39,252 nt of DNA from Bacteroidales bacterium (GCA_004553485.1 SFLG01000028.1:1-39252), one strand, 5' to 3'; shown: positions 1 to 8,237, counted from the first letter of the stretch. Made by a program: numbers and translations. Notes: generated by a model not told the origin, from the letters alone.

Positions 1-539
1 AAGGCGCCGGCGTAGTGGACGGTGGTGGTGGACGAGTGCTGCTTTTCGACGCCGCGCATTTTCATGCACAGGTGCTCGCCGTTGCAGAGGACGATGGCGC
101 CGCGGGCGTGCAAGCTTTTCATAACGTCGGCGCAGACCTGCGCCGTGAGGCGTTCCTGCACCTGCAGACGGCGGGCGTAGACATCGACAAGGCGGGCGAG
201 CTTGCTAAGCCCAATCATCTTTCCTTCAGGGAGATAGCCGATGCTGATGCGGCCAAAGAAAGGCAGTATATGATGCTCGCACATCGAGTAGAATTCTATA
301 TCCTTCACCACCACCATCTGCGAGCCGGCATATTCGAAGATAGCCTGGCGCATCACCTCCTCGCCGCTCTGCCTGTAGCCGCGTGTGGCGTATAGCAAAG
401 CCTTGGCGGCACGCACGGGGGTCTTGACGAGGCCCTCGCGTGTCGGGTCATCGCCCATAAGTTCGATGAGCGCCTTTATGTGCGCGGCCATCTGCTCTAT
501 GCGGTCGCTCTCGCCGGGCGTAGCTTCAAATTCTTCCAT
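1..539 (-). CDS. folE: GTP cyclohydrolase I, 3' end cut by window edge
   Basis: Converts GTP to 7,8-dihydroneopterin triphosphate, the first step of the tetrahydrofolate/pterin pathway, in the cytoplasm. I translated this strand by hand: 179 codons are visible from ATG at 539 and the frame stays open to the window edge. Recognisable family features are the SMCEHH motif (zinc ligands Cys87 and His90), the SKLARLVDVYARRLQVQERL helix, and the later zinc ligand Cys158 in LCNGEHLCMK. Only the last 15-20 residues should be missing. It is the last visible gene of the minus-strand run DUF1599 / BT_3928-type / tpiA / SPOR, with a 53-bp gap from the SPOR gene, so co-transcription is likely. Identification is secure. 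Confidence 0.95.
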   Translation of the reverse strand, partial: MEEFEATPGESDRIEQMAAHIKALIELMGDDPTREGLVKTPVRAAKALLYATRGYRQSGEEVMRQAIFEYAGSQMVVVKDIEFYSMCEHHILPFFGRISIGYLPEGKMIGLSKLARLVDVYARRLQVQERLTAQVCADVMKSLHARGAIVLCNGEHLCMKMRGVEKQHSSTTTVHYAGA

Positions 540-592
540 TGCTCTTGCTTCTGTGTGGATATATTGTTGTCAGCAGGCTGAGGGACAAGCCA

Positions 593-1114
593 TTACTGCG
601 GATTGATTGCCGAGCGCACAATGCGCAGACTCGAAGCCGTCTGTGGCAGCAGCCTGCGCACCTCGGCCATCGCGCTCTCGGCGCCGGCACGTGTGGGGAA
701 ATCGCCCAGGCGGACGCGCCAGAAGGGGCTCTCGAACACGAGGTACGAACGATACTGCGGCAGACGCGCCTGCAGCATACGCTTGCGCGACGAGGCCTGT
801 GCCTTGGCGGTGCGCACGTTGTTGTCGGCGAAGACCTCGACGCGGTAGCCCCAGCGGCCGTGCGACTTGGCCTTTCCGGCGCCCTTCTCGTCGTCGGCCT
901 TATTCTCCGACTCATCCGAGCCGGCCTTGAATTTGAGGCGCTTGTCGAGGCCCTCGGGTTGGTCGAGGACAATTTTCCCGCCTTCGCCAAGTGTGGCGAC
1001 AATGTCTGCCGTGTCGGCAGGCGTCGGCTCGGCCGGAGCCTGTGCCGTAGCACGGGGCGTCGACATCACGATGGTCCATAAGGCGGCGGTCAATATCAGG
1101 GCAAAGCGTTTCAT
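593..1114 (-). CDS. SPOR-domain exported protein
   Basis: A 173-residue protein starting MKRFALILTAALWTIV, a signal peptide that ends near the AQA at residues 20-25. After a charged linker rich in Lys, Glu and Asp (about residues 45-85) comes a SPOR domain at about 90-170, recognised by GYRVEVFADNN, the central YLVFESPFWRVRLGDF stretch and the repeat-like end TRAGAESAMAEVRRLLP. SPOR domains bind denuded peptidoglycan glycan strands, so a periplasmic or outer-membrane-facing, wall-associated role is expected; the precise partner is unknown. An upstream extension of the frame exists, but it runs through the low-complexity tract at 1137-1201 and has no signal peptide, so the start at 1114 is chosen. 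It lies between tpiA and folE in the same direction. Confidence 0.88.
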   Translation of the reverse strand: MKRFALILTAALWTIVMSTPRATAQAPAEPTPADTADIVATLGEGGKIVLDQPEGLDKRLKFKAGSDESENKADDEKGAGKAKSHGRWGYRVEVFADNNVRTAKAQASSRKRMLQARLPQYRSYLVFESPFWRVRLGDFPTRAGAESAMAEVRRLLPQTASSLRIVRSAINPQ

Positions 1115-1136
1115 AGTCAAGTTATGGTAATAAGTT

Positions 1137-1201
1137 TTGAGGATTGAGAGAATGAGGATTGAGGAGTTAGTAATGAGAGATTGGAGATTGAGGATTGAGG
1201 T
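1137..1201. repeat. Degenerate 7-bp-period tandem tract
   Basis: About nine imperfect heptamers of the type TTGAGGA (TTGAGGA, TTGAGAG, TGAGAGA, TTGGAGA, TTGAGGA, TTGAGGT), with two 8-base units. It lies downstream of tpiA and upstream of the SPOR gene. It resembles in style the heptamer tracts (STRR) known from cyanobacteria. No coding potential is seen. A second 7-bp tract is at 27782. Confidence 0.75.
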
Positions 1202-1231
1202 ATAATTTATATGGGGACGAAAGCAACGCCC

Positions 1232-1259
1232 AGGGCCGGCGGCGGATGTCGCCGGCCTT
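1232..1259 (-). terminator. Hairpin downstream of tpiA
   Basis: Perfect arms GGCCGGCG / CGCCGGCC with an 8-base loop lie 29 bp after the tpiA stop. There is no clear T-run after the stem on the minus strand, so it may be a processing or attenuating hairpin rather than a full intrinsic terminator. Confidence 0.5.
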
Positions 1260-1287
1260 GAGCGATGTGTCAGTTGCTGTGCGACAT

Positions 1288-2049
1288 TCAGTCGAAAGCT
1301 TCTACGATGCCCATGAAGTCGGCGCACTTGAGCGAAGCACCGCCGATAAGGCCGCCGTCAACGTCGGGTTTGGCGAAAATCTGACGGGCGTTAGAGGGCT
1401 TGCAGCTGCCGCCGTAGAGGATGCTGGTGTTGTCGGCCACTTCCTTGCCGTATTTCTCGGCGATGGTCTGGCGGATGAAGGCGTGCATCTCCTGAGCCTG
1501 GTCGTCGGTAGCGGTCTTACCGGTGCCAATTGCCCATACAGGCTCGTAGGCGAGGATGATTTTGCCGAAGTCCTCGGCGCTGAGGTTGAAGAGGCCGTCG
1601 ACAATCTGAGCCTTTACAACGTCGAAGTGCTTGTCGGCTTCGCGCTCGGCAAGAACCTCACCGATGCAGAAGATGGGGGTAAGGCCGTTCTCAAGGGCCA
1701 GGGCGACTTTCTCACGCAGGGTCTCGGCGGTCTCGCCATAGTACTGGCGGCGCTCCGAGTGGCCAAGGATGACGTAGCCGGCACCGGTGCTGGCTACCAT
1801 GGGTGCGCTGACCTCGCCGGTGTAGGCACCGCTCTTGTGGTCGGCGCAGTTTTCGGCGCCGAGGCCCAGCTTGCCCTTCTCGGTGATGACGTTGTTTACC
1901 GATACCAGATGGGTGAAGGGTACGCAGATTACGACATCGCACTTGGGCTCGATGCCCTTGAGTGCCTCGTTGACTTCTTCGGCGAGTTTCACGCCCTCAG
2001 GAACGGTGGTGTTCATTTTCCAGTTTCCTGCAACAATGTTCTTTCTCAT
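1288..2049 (-). CDS. tpiA: Triosephosphate isomerase
   Basis: Interconverts dihydroxyacetone phosphate and glyceraldehyde 3-phosphate in glycolysis and gluconeogenesis; a cytoplasmic TIM-barrel dimer. The 253-residue length is usual. Catalytic residues are visible: Lys11 in AGNWKMN, His97 in ILGHSERR and Glu169 in AYEPVWAIGTG; the phosphate-binding loops GGSCKPSN and GLIGGASL are present at the C-terminus. ATG at 2049 gives the canonical N-terminus. It sits 78 bp after the BT_3928-type gene, and a -7 box in that gap suggests it also has its own promoter. Confidence 0.98.
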   Translation of the reverse strand: MRKNIVAGNWKMNTTVPEGVKLAEEVNEALKGIEPKCDVVICVPFTHLVSVNNVITEKGKLGLGAENCADHKSGAYTGEVSAPMVASTGAGYVILGHSERRQYYGETAETLREKVALALENGLTPIFCIGEVLAEREADKHFDVVKAQIVDGLFNLSAEDFGKIILAYEPVWAIGTGKTATDDQAQEMHAFIRQTIAEKYGKEVADNTSILYGGSCKPSNARQIFAKPDVDGGLIGGASLKCADFMGIVEAFD

Positions 2050-2095
2050 TTTGGGTATACTGTTTATTTTGACTGTTAGTTTGGTTTGATTTGCG

Positions 2096-2103
2096 CAAAA
2101 TTA
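2096..2103 (-). promoter_or_regulatory. Candidate -7 box for tpiA
   Basis: Minus-strand TAATTTTG fits the Bacteroidetes -7 consensus TAnnTTTG and would give a leader of roughly 40 nt. No TTTG is seen at the correct -33 spacing, so support is partial. Confidence 0.4.
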
Positions 2104-2127
2104 GCAAATTTCCGCTACATTGGCAAC

Positions 2128-3570
2128 TTATTCTTTTCCATTAGGCGTCTTATTCTTTCTGCTTTGTGCATTGCGGTGCAGCACAGCCTTGTCGTAGAAC
2201 AGCGACAGAGCCAGCGTCAGGGCCATCAGCGTGAGGTAGATAGCTGTCAACAAGTACAGCTCGCCCTTCGGGTTCTCCACCCCGAGCACCCGGTCGAGCG
2301 GGCGCCGGTCGTCGTCGGGCAATGCCGACAGAGCCTCGGGACTCACGGCCGTCAGAGCCGTTTTCCAGCGTATGGTATCGCCCGAGACGTATATCAGCGA
2401 CGCCTCGCCACGGGCCAGCTCCTTGAGGTCGGTGTCCTCGGCTGTGTATACCGGATAGCGTGCGCGCACAGCCTCGGCCCACTCGTCGGGATGGGTCGTG
2501 GCCACCAGCGCCACCATCTCGCCATCGTGCTCAAGCATATAGTCGAACAGCATATTGGCCTGTATACTGCGCGAGATGGAATGGCGTACCGGCTCGGGCA
2601 CGTTGAGAATAAGCAGATTTCCTGCCGCCTTCTCGTACAGCTCGGCCGTGGCGTCCTCGCCATCGCTGTCAAATACAGCCAGCGTGCCCGGCTTTTCCAC
2701 AGCCTTGGGCTCGACGCGCTCGACAAACTCCCACTCGTCGTCCTCGGGCAGCGAGTCGGCGCTGAACGACCTGCTCACGCCGTCCTTGGCATATACAAAC
2801 CGCGGCTCGGGCATCTCAGGCGCCTCCAGAGCCGTACCGGCCTTGTAAGGGCGGAAGTCGATCAGCGGCTGTGAGTTGAAGCCGGCCATAACCAGACTGC
2901 CGGTGTACAGGCCGCTCCACACAACCACCCATATCTGCAGCGACGGATAAAAGAGCGGCGGCTGACGGCGATTGACAAGCAGCAGACCTGCGGCCATCGC
3001 CGTGAGCACGATATTTTTCAGGAGCGTGGCGCCGTTGCTGAGCACGAGGGCATCGCCGAAGCATCCGCAGTCGCTGACCGGGTCGGCGAAATATATCCAC
3101 ACCGTCAAAGGCAGCATAACGGCCATAAACGAGCACACGAGCACCGGCGTAAGACGTCGGAACGACCCCGTCAGAGTCATCACGCCGAGGCAGAACTCGA
3201 ACACCGACAGCAGTGACGCGCCGATGAGCACGATAGCCCTCGGCAGATCGAGACCCATCGCCGCCGTATACTCCTCCATCTTGAACAGGCCTCCCCACGG
3301 GTCGATGGCCTTGACGAAGCCCGAATATACGAAGACCGCGCCGAGTACGACACGCAGTGTCCATACTCCGACGACCACCAATATCTGCCTATGGCCGGCG
3401 GCGTTGGCCGGGACTTTCGGCGACTGGGCCTTAGGCGCCTGCGTCTTAGGCTCCGGTGCCTTCTGCTCCGGTGCCTTCTGCTCCGGTGCCTTCTGCTCCG
3501 GTGCCTTCTGCTCCGGGCTTTTCTGCTCCGGAGTTGTCCCGCTCACCTCTTGTGTCTGCTCACTGGCCAT
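2128..3570 (-). CDS. BT_3928-type DoxX/MauE-like membrane protein
   Basis: A 480-residue inner-membrane protein. Residues about 10-55 form an unusual Pro/Glu/Gln/Lys-rich N-terminal extension made of PEQKA repeats. Then come four membrane segments typical of the DoxX/MauE fold (VVVGVWTLRVVLGAVFVYSG; the AIVLIGASLLSVFEF region; VLVCSFMAVMLPLTVWIYF; NIVLTAMAAGLLLV) with the SGFVKAIDPWGG and DCGCFGDAL motifs, a further segment, a large soluble domain and a final segment near residue 455. The CGCFG motif suggests thiol/quinone redox work, but no function is established. Start: ATG at 3570 is preferred over ATG at 3606 because it overlaps DUF1599 by only 11 bp and has a GAGGG stretch upstream. The gene order with DUF1599 and tpiA is familiar from Bacteroidales. 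Confidence 0.8.
   Translation of the reverse strand: MASEQTQEVSGTTPEQKSPEQKAPEQKAPEQKAPEQKAPEPKTQAPKAQSPKVPANAAGHRQILVVVGVWTLRVVLGAVFVYSGFVKAIDPWGGLFKMEEYTAAMGLDLPRAIVLIGASLLSVFEFCLGVMTLTGSFRRLTPVLVCSFMAVMLPLTVWIYFADPVSDCGCFGDALVLSNGATLLKNIVLTAMAAGLLLVNRRQPPLFYPSLQIWVVVWSGLYTGSLVMAGFNSQPLIDFRPYKAGTALEAPEMPEPRFVYAKDGVSRSFSADSLPEDDEWEFVERVEPKAVEKPGTLAVFDSDGEDATAELYEKAAGNLLILNVPEPVRHSISRSIQANMLFDYMLEHDGEMVALVATTHPDEWAEAVRARYPVYTAEDTDLKELARGEASLIYVSGDTIRWKTALTAVSPEALSALPDDDRRPLDRVLGVENPKGELYLLTAIYLTLMALTLALSLFYDKAVLHRNAQSRKNKTPNGKE
3451..3525. repeat. In-frame 15-bp tandem repeat (5 copies)
   Basis: Four identical copies of CTCCGGTGCCTTCTG (3451, 3466, 3481, 3496) plus one variant at 3511, inside the BT_3928-type gene. 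Each unit encodes five residues of the APEQK type, so copy-number change keeps the frame. Confidence 0.95.
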
Positions 3571-4129
3571 CGCCCTCGGTGAGTTTGATGATGCCGAAGA
3601 CGGCATAGTTCATCATGTCCATATAGTTCGAGTCGATACCCTCCGACACCTGGGTGCGGCCGTCGTGGTCCTCGATTTCCTTCACGCGCTCAATCTTGGT
3701 GAGGATGAAGTCGGTGTAGGTGGGCACACGCATTCCGCGCCAGGCCTCGTCGTAGTCGTGGTTCTTGGCAAGCATGAGTGTGCGCGCCTCGGCAGCCACC
3801 TTGTCGTAGTTCGCGACGGCCTCGGCGACGCTGAAGTCCTTGGTGTCGACATATCCGAGCCGCAGCTGGATGATGCCGATGATGGCGTAGTTGACGATGG
3901 CGATGAACTCGGGCAGAATGCCCTCGCCTACCTTTGTCACGCCCTTTGTCTCGAGCGAGCGTATGCGCTTGGCCTTGATGAACAGCTGGTCGGTGACCGA
4001 CTGGGGACGGAGGAGCCGCCACGACGGCCCGTAGTCTTTGAGTTTGCGCACAAAAATATCGCGGCACAAAGCCAGCGCACGGTCAAACTGCGCGTTCGTG
4101 CCTTTGTTTACTTCAGTATCGTTGCCCAC
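3560..4129 (-). CDS. DUF1599 (Nmad1-type) protein with two domain copies
   Basis: A 189-residue protein of the DUF1599 family, also called nucleotide modification associated domain 1; its biochemical role is not established. The sequence shows an internal duplication: residues about 12-95 (KDYGPSW, FIKAKRIRSLE, EFIAIVNYAIIGIIQL) match residues about 105-186 (KNHDYDEAW, ILTKIERVKEIE, YMDMMNYAVFGIIKL). Both halves keep the K-x-x-D/H-Y-x-x-x-W, K-x-x-R and N-Y-A motifs. It is the first gene of a minus-strand run, and the next gene overlaps its end by 11 bp, suggesting translational coupling. A strong promoter lies 87 bp upstream. Confidence 0.85.
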   Translation of the reverse strand: MGNDTEVNKGTNAQFDRALALCRDIFVRKLKDYGPSWRLLRPQSVTDQLFIKAKRIRSLETKGVTKVGEGILPEFIAIVNYAIIGIIQLRLGYVDTKDFSVAEAVANYDKVAAEARTLMLAKNHDYDEAWRGMRVPTYTDFILTKIERVKEIEDHDGRTQVSEGIDSNYMDMMNYAVFGIIKLTEGDGQ

Positions 4130-4132
4130 GTC

Positions 4133-4168
4133 TTATTGTTGTTATCGTTGTTATTTTTCTCATTGGTC
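4133..4168. repeat. Weak 9-bp-period tract in DUF1599 leader
   Basis: Units TTATTGTTG, TTATCGTTG, TTATTTTTC, TCATTGGTC follow one another immediately upstream of the DUF1599 start. Only two units are close matches, so this could be chance; it is listed because stronger tracts of the same period recur in the window. Confidence 0.35.
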
Positions 4169-4215
4169 GGGCCAGTGCCTGCGGCGTCCGTGACAGCACA
4201 TGGCGTCCGACAATG

Positions 4216-4246
4216 CAAAAGTAACCAAAAGTTTGCTAAAAGCAAA
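4216..4246 (-). promoter_or_regulatory. Promoter for DUF1599 operon
   Basis: On the minus strand TTTG (4246-4243), exactly 19 bp, then TACTTTTG (4223-4216): a full match to the Bacteroidetes housekeeping consensus. The predicted leader is about 84 nt. The -33 element shares bases with the terminator stem just upstream. Confidence 0.75.
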
Positions 4247-4284
4247 GCGGATGCAAGCCTTTCGGGGTGGCTTGCATCCGCTTT
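4244..4284 (-). terminator. Strong terminator hairpin after the TPR gene
   Basis: Perfect 16-bp arms (4244-4259 and 4269-4284; arm AAAGCGGATGCAAGCC) with a 9-base loop. On the minus strand the stem is followed by GCTTTTAGC, a short T-rich stretch. It ends transcription from the TPR gene 89 bp after its stop. Confidence 0.85.
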
Positions 4285-4372
4285 ATACTCATTTATATAT
4301 TACCGCGTGAGCTTTACAGCACCGCATGCGGCGGTTTAAACCGTCCGGCGTCCGCGGTAAGGCTGGTCTTTA

Positions 4373-5587
4373 TCAGTCGAGGAGGGCCTTGCGGTCCTTA
4401 ACCGAGTTGAGACCGTTCTCGTCGTTGAGGTTGTAGTAGAGGATCTCAAGGACCTTCAGAGCCTCGGCGCGGTTGGTGGGGTCAACCTCGTAAGCCTTCT
4501 CAAGGAAGGTCACGGCCTCGCGGAACTTGGGGTCGATGTTCTCTTTCTTGAACTTCTCGTAGTCAGCCTTGTCGTAGGCGTCCTGCTGAGCACCGGCCTC
4601 CGAGGCGATGCTGCGGCCTTCATAGAAGAGAGCCAGACCGTTGTTGGGGTCGAGCTGCAGAGCCTTCTCGTAGTCGACACGGGCCTTTGCAGCCTCCTTC
4701 TTGTTGTCGTAGATGATGCCGCGCAGAGCGTAGTACTGGGCGTTGCTGGGGTCCTCGCTGATACCGTTGTCGAGGTAGCTGAGGGCGTCCTCGTACTTCT
4801 CGGTCTGGAGGTAGTAGTTGATGATGTGGTTGAGGAACTGGGGATCTTCCTTGCCGAAGAGCTTGTTACCGGCCTGGGCGAAATCGAGGACGGCGTCAAA
4901 GTCCTTGGCGTTGGAGGCGACGGCGATGCCGTACTCAAACAGCTGCTTGCCGTTGTAGCCGTACTTGCGGGCTACGTTGAACGACTTGATGGCGGCGGGA
5001 TAGTCCTCGGCCTGCCATGCGGCCAGGGCCTGGTTGTAGCTGATGTTGCTCATCACGCTGTCAGGAACAGCGGCGAACATCTTGTTGTAGCGGGGGTCCT
5101 TGGCGATGTCGAGGTAGATGCCCCACGAGTGGTAGGCGCCCTTGTAGTCCTTGTTGTTCCACATATCGACGGCGGCGTTGCTGAAGTCGGTCATGTGACC
5201 GGCAATCTCGCTGAGGATTTTCTTGGAATATTTGGGGCTGATCTTGCCCTTCTCGTTGGGGAGCGAGTCGAGGGGAAGGGCCTTCATAAAGTAGCCGTAG
5301 CCGCCGATGAGGGCTTCGGCCATAACCTTGGTGTCAACGTCCTGGCCGAGCGAGCGCTTGCCCAGCATGTCGTTGTACTGGTTGAAGCCGGCCTTGCCGG
5401 GGATGTAGTAGGTTTCTGCCAGCTTTTCGGTAGTGGGGTCAGAGAAGGCGGGGGTGATGATAGTTACCACCTCGGTGAAGGGCTTGTTGCCTTTCATAGC
5501 CTTTTCGGCCTCCTTGACTACGGACTTCTGAGCGGTAGCGCCAAGGCCTGCCACGAGGCACAGGGCGAGGATGCTGATTTTTTTCAT
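4373..5587 (-). CDS. Exported tetratricopeptide-repeat protein
   Basis: A 404-residue protein with a clear signal peptide (MKKISILALCLVAGLGATAQ, cleavage after about residue 19-20). The rest is a helical repeat scaffold: TPR-like units are clearest at about residues 155-215 (SYNQALAAWQAEDYPAAIKSF), 245-305 (YLQTEKYEDALSYLDNGI; YALRGIIYDNKKEAAKARVDYEKALQLDPNNGLAL) and 355-395 (FLEKAYEVDPTN). Such proteins hold protein complexes in the periplasm; no enzyme motif is seen. It lies 79 bp after gyrA on the same strand and ends at a strong terminator, so it may be co-transcribed with gyrA. I recognise the gyrA neighbour arrangement as usual in Bacteroidales, but not a specific function. Confidence 0.85.
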   Translation of the reverse strand: MKKISILALCLVAGLGATAQKSVVKEAEKAMKGNKPFTEVVTIITPAFSDPTTEKLAETYYIPGKAGFNQYNDMLGKRSLGQDVDTKVMAEALIGGYGYFMKALPLDSLPNEKGKISPKYSKKILSEIAGHMTDFSNAAVDMWNNKDYKGAYHSWGIYLDIAKDPRYNKMFAAVPDSVMSNISYNQALAAWQAEDYPAAIKSFNVARKYGYNGKQLFEYGIAVASNAKDFDAVLDFAQAGNKLFGKEDPQFLNHIINYYLQTEKYEDALSYLDNGISEDPSNAQYYALRGIIYDNKKEAAKARVDYEKALQLDPNNGLALFYEGRSIASEAGAQQDAYDKADYEKFKKENIDPKFREAVTFLEKAYEVDPTNRAEALKVLEILYYNLNDENGLNSVKDRKALLD

Positions 5588-5666
5588 GTCGTGTTATTTA
5601 GGGTTTGTGTATTTGATTATTTTTCTGTTATAGGGTTTAACGGTATGTCAACCTTGTTGCGACTGC

Positions 5667-8237
5667 TCACTCCTCGTTGTTCTCGGCTTCGCCGTCGGCA
5701 AGGTCTACGGTGTCATCGGCCTCGATGGCGCTCTCGGCGTCAATCTCGGCTATCTCGGCCTCGTCCATATCGGGCTTCTCCGCCTCGGCCTCGGGGTCGG
5801 TGGGCACGCAGCATACCGATGCTATAACGTCTCCGCGCTTGCTAAGATTGATAAGGCGCACGCCCATTGTGTAGCGGCCGCGGACGGGGATATCCGAGAC
5901 GTGCAGACGCAGGGTTATGCCCGACTTGTTGATGATGACCAGGTCGGTGTCGTCGTTGACACGGGCAAAGGCGATGAGCTCGCCGGTCTTTTCGTTGATG
6001 TTCATCGTGCGCACGCCCTTGCCGCCACGGTTGGTGATGCGGTAGGCGTCAAGCTCCGAACGCTTGCCTATGCCGTTGGCGCTGAGGGCCATGATGGTGT
6101 CGTTGCAGTCGGCGCTGAAGGTTATCAGACCAATCACCTCGTCGTCGTCGCCGACAAGGGTCATGCCCCTTACGCCGGTCGATACGCGGCCCATGGCACG
6201 CAGACGGCTCTCGTCGAAGCGGATGGCCTGACCGCGGCGGTCGGCCAGGAGCACCTGGCTGTTGCCGTCGGTTAGCTCGACGCCCACAAGACGGTCGTCG
6301 TCGCGCAGGATGATGGCCTTTTTGCCCTTCGACATTACGCGGGCATACTCGGCCAGGCAGGTCTTCTTGACCACGCCCTTGGCGGTGGCGAATACCAGGT
6401 AGTGGCTGGCCACGTAGTCGGCGTCGCCGAGCTGCTTGCAGCTGATGAAGGCGTTGACGGCGTCGTCCGAGTCGATGTCGAGGAGGTTCTGCAGGGCGCG
6501 GCCCTTGGTGTTCTTGGCACCTTCGGGCAGCTCGTAGACCTTCATCGAGTAGACAAGGCCCTTCTGGGTAAAGAACAGCATCGTGGAGTGCATCGAGGCG
6601 GTGTAGATGTGCTCGATGAAGTCCTGGTCGCGTGTGTCGCTGCCCTTTGCGCCCACTCCGCCGCGGCCCTGGGCGCGGAAGTCGCTCAGCGGCGTGCGCT
6701 TGATGTAGCCCATGTGCGAGATGGTGATGATCATGTCGTCATCGGCGTAGAAGTCCTCGGCGTTGAACTCGCCGGCGGCGTAGTCGATGGTGGTGCGACG
6801 CTCGTCGCCGAACTTGTCGCGGGTCTCCTCCAGCTCGGCCTTGATTACGCGGCGACATTCGCCGTCGTCGTTGAGGATGAGGTTTAGCTCCTCGACGTAT
6901 TTCTTGATGTCCTCGTACTCGGCCTCGAGCTTCTGCTGCTCCAGACCGGTGAGGGCGCGCAGCTTCATCTCGAGGATGGCGTTGGCTTGTATCTCGGTGA
7001 GCGAGAAACGCTCCATAAGGCGCGTGCGGGCCTCATCGGTGTTGGCCGACGACTGGATGATGTCGATGACCTCCTTGATGTTCTGCGAGGCGATGATGAG
7101 GCCCTCGAGGATGTGCATGCGGTCGAGTGCCTTGGCAAGGCGGAATTTGGTGCGGCGGATGACAACCTCGTGGCGGTGGTCGATGAACGACTTGAGTATG
7201 TCGTGCAGATTGAGCGTGCAGGGACGTCCGTTGAGCAGTGCCACGTTGTTTATCGACACCGAAGCCTGCAGCTGCGTCATCTTGTACAGCTTGTTCAGCA
7301 CCACGCTGGCGTTGGCATCGGCCTTCACCTTAATTATAATACGCATGCCCTCGAAGTCGGTCTCGTCGTTGATGTCGGCGATGCCGTCGAGTTTCTTTTC
7401 GTTGACAAGCTGCGCGATGTACTTGATGAGCTCGGCCTTGTTGACGCCGTAGGGAATTTCTTTGATGACGATTACCTGGTGATTGGCCTCCTGCTCTATC
7501 TCGGCACGTGCGCGCACAATCACGCGGCCGCGGCCGGTGTGGTAAGCCTCGCGCACGCCGTTGTAGCCGTAGATGATGCCGCCGGTGGGGAAATCGGGAG
7601 CCGGGATGTACTTCATCAGCTCGTCGATGGTGATGTCGGGGTTGTCCACCATGGCAATGGCGGCGTTGAGGCTCTCTTTGAGGTTGTGGGGCGGCATGCT
7701 GGTGGCCATACCCACGGCGATACCCGTGCCGCCGTTTACCAGCAGGTTGGGGAAACGTGTGGGGAGCACCACCGGCTCGCGTGTGGTGTTGTCGTAGTTG
7801 GGAACGAAGTCCACAGCGTCCTCCTTGATGTCCACCAGCATCTCCTCGCCCAGCTTGTCGAGGCGGGCTTCGGTGTAACGCATGGCGGCAGGGCTTGCGC
7901 CGTCTATCGAGCCAAAGTTGCCGTGGCCCTCCACCAGCACGTTGCGCATCTTCCACCACTGGGCAAGGTTGACCAGGGTTCCGTATATCGACGAGTCGCC
8001 GTGGGGGTGATAGTTACCCATTACCTCGCCCACCGACTTGGCGGCCTTGCGGAACGGCTTGTCGCTGGTGTTGCCGCTGACGTTCATGCCATACAGCACG
8101 CGGCGCTGCACGGGCTTGAGGCCGTCGCGGGCATCAGGCAGAGCACGCGAGACTATCACCGACATCGAGTAGTCAATGTAAGCTGACTTCATCTCGTTCT
8201 CGATGTCGATTTTTATTATCTTATCATCTTCCAACAT
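5667..8237 (-). CDS. gyrA: DNA gyrase subunit A
   Basis: Breakage-reunion subunit of gyrase; with GyrB it introduces negative supercoils using ATP. The 856-residue protein starts with MLEDDKIIKIDIENEMK and has the winged-helix core SRALPDARDGLKPVQRRVL, the catalytic Tyr121 in AAMRYTEARL, the tower/coiled-coil region and a C-terminal beta-pinwheel from about residue 520. The gyrase box region is the variant QGRGGVGAKG near residue 560, which supports GyrA over ParC. The tail from about 825 is strongly acidic. The quinolone pocket reads HPHGDSSIYG: Ser82 is present, but the residue matching E. coli Asp87 is Gly86. Divergent from clpC across a 348-bp gap. Confidence 0.93.
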   Translation of the reverse strand: MLEDDKIIKIDIENEMKSAYIDYSMSVIVSRALPDARDGLKPVQRRVLYGMNVSGNTSDKPFRKAAKSVGEVMGNYHPHGDSSIYGTLVNLAQWWKMRNVLVEGHGNFGSIDGASPAAMRYTEARLDKLGEEMLVDIKEDAVDFVPNYDNTTREPVVLPTRFPNLLVNGGTGIAVGMATSMPPHNLKESLNAAIAMVDNPDITIDELMKYIPAPDFPTGGIIYGYNGVREAYHTGRGRVIVRARAEIEQEANHQVIVIKEIPYGVNKAELIKYIAQLVNEKKLDGIADINDETDFEGMRIIIKVKADANASVVLNKLYKMTQLQASVSINNVALLNGRPCTLNLHDILKSFIDHRHEVVIRRTKFRLAKALDRMHILEGLIIASQNIKEVIDIIQSSANTDEARTRLMERFSLTEIQANAILEMKLRALTGLEQQKLEAEYEDIKKYVEELNLILNDDGECRRVIKAELEETRDKFGDERRTTIDYAAGEFNAEDFYADDDMIITISHMGYIKRTPLSDFRAQGRGGVGAKGSDTRDQDFIEHIYTASMHSTMLFFTQKGLVYSMKVYELPEGAKNTKGRALQNLLDIDSDDAVNAFISCKQLGDADYVASHYLVFATAKGVVKKTCLAEYARVMSKGKKAIILRDDDRLVGVELTDGNSQVLLADRRGQAIRFDESRLRAMGRVSTGVRGMTLVGDDDEVIGLITFSADCNDTIMALSANGIGKRSELDAYRITNRGGKGVRTMNINEKTGELIAFARVNDDTDLVIINKSGITLRLHVSDIPVRGRYTMGVRLINLSKRGDVIASVCCVPTDPEAEAEKPDMDEAEIAEIDAESAIEADDTVDLADGEAENNEE

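Noticed and set aside
1195..2079. 294-codon open frame antisense to tpiA
   Set aside because: Shadow of a gene with all TIM catalytic residues intact; no family resemblance.
3570..3606. Upstream ATG at 3606 for the BT_3928-type gene
   Set aside because: Would overlap DUF1599 by 47 bp and adds a Ser/Pro-rich stretch; ATG 3570 has a better upstream context.
2972..4339. 455-codon plus-strand open frame across the BT_3928-type and DUF1599 genes
   Set aside because: Spans two recognisable minus-strand genes and a terminator; Ser/Cys-rich shadow.
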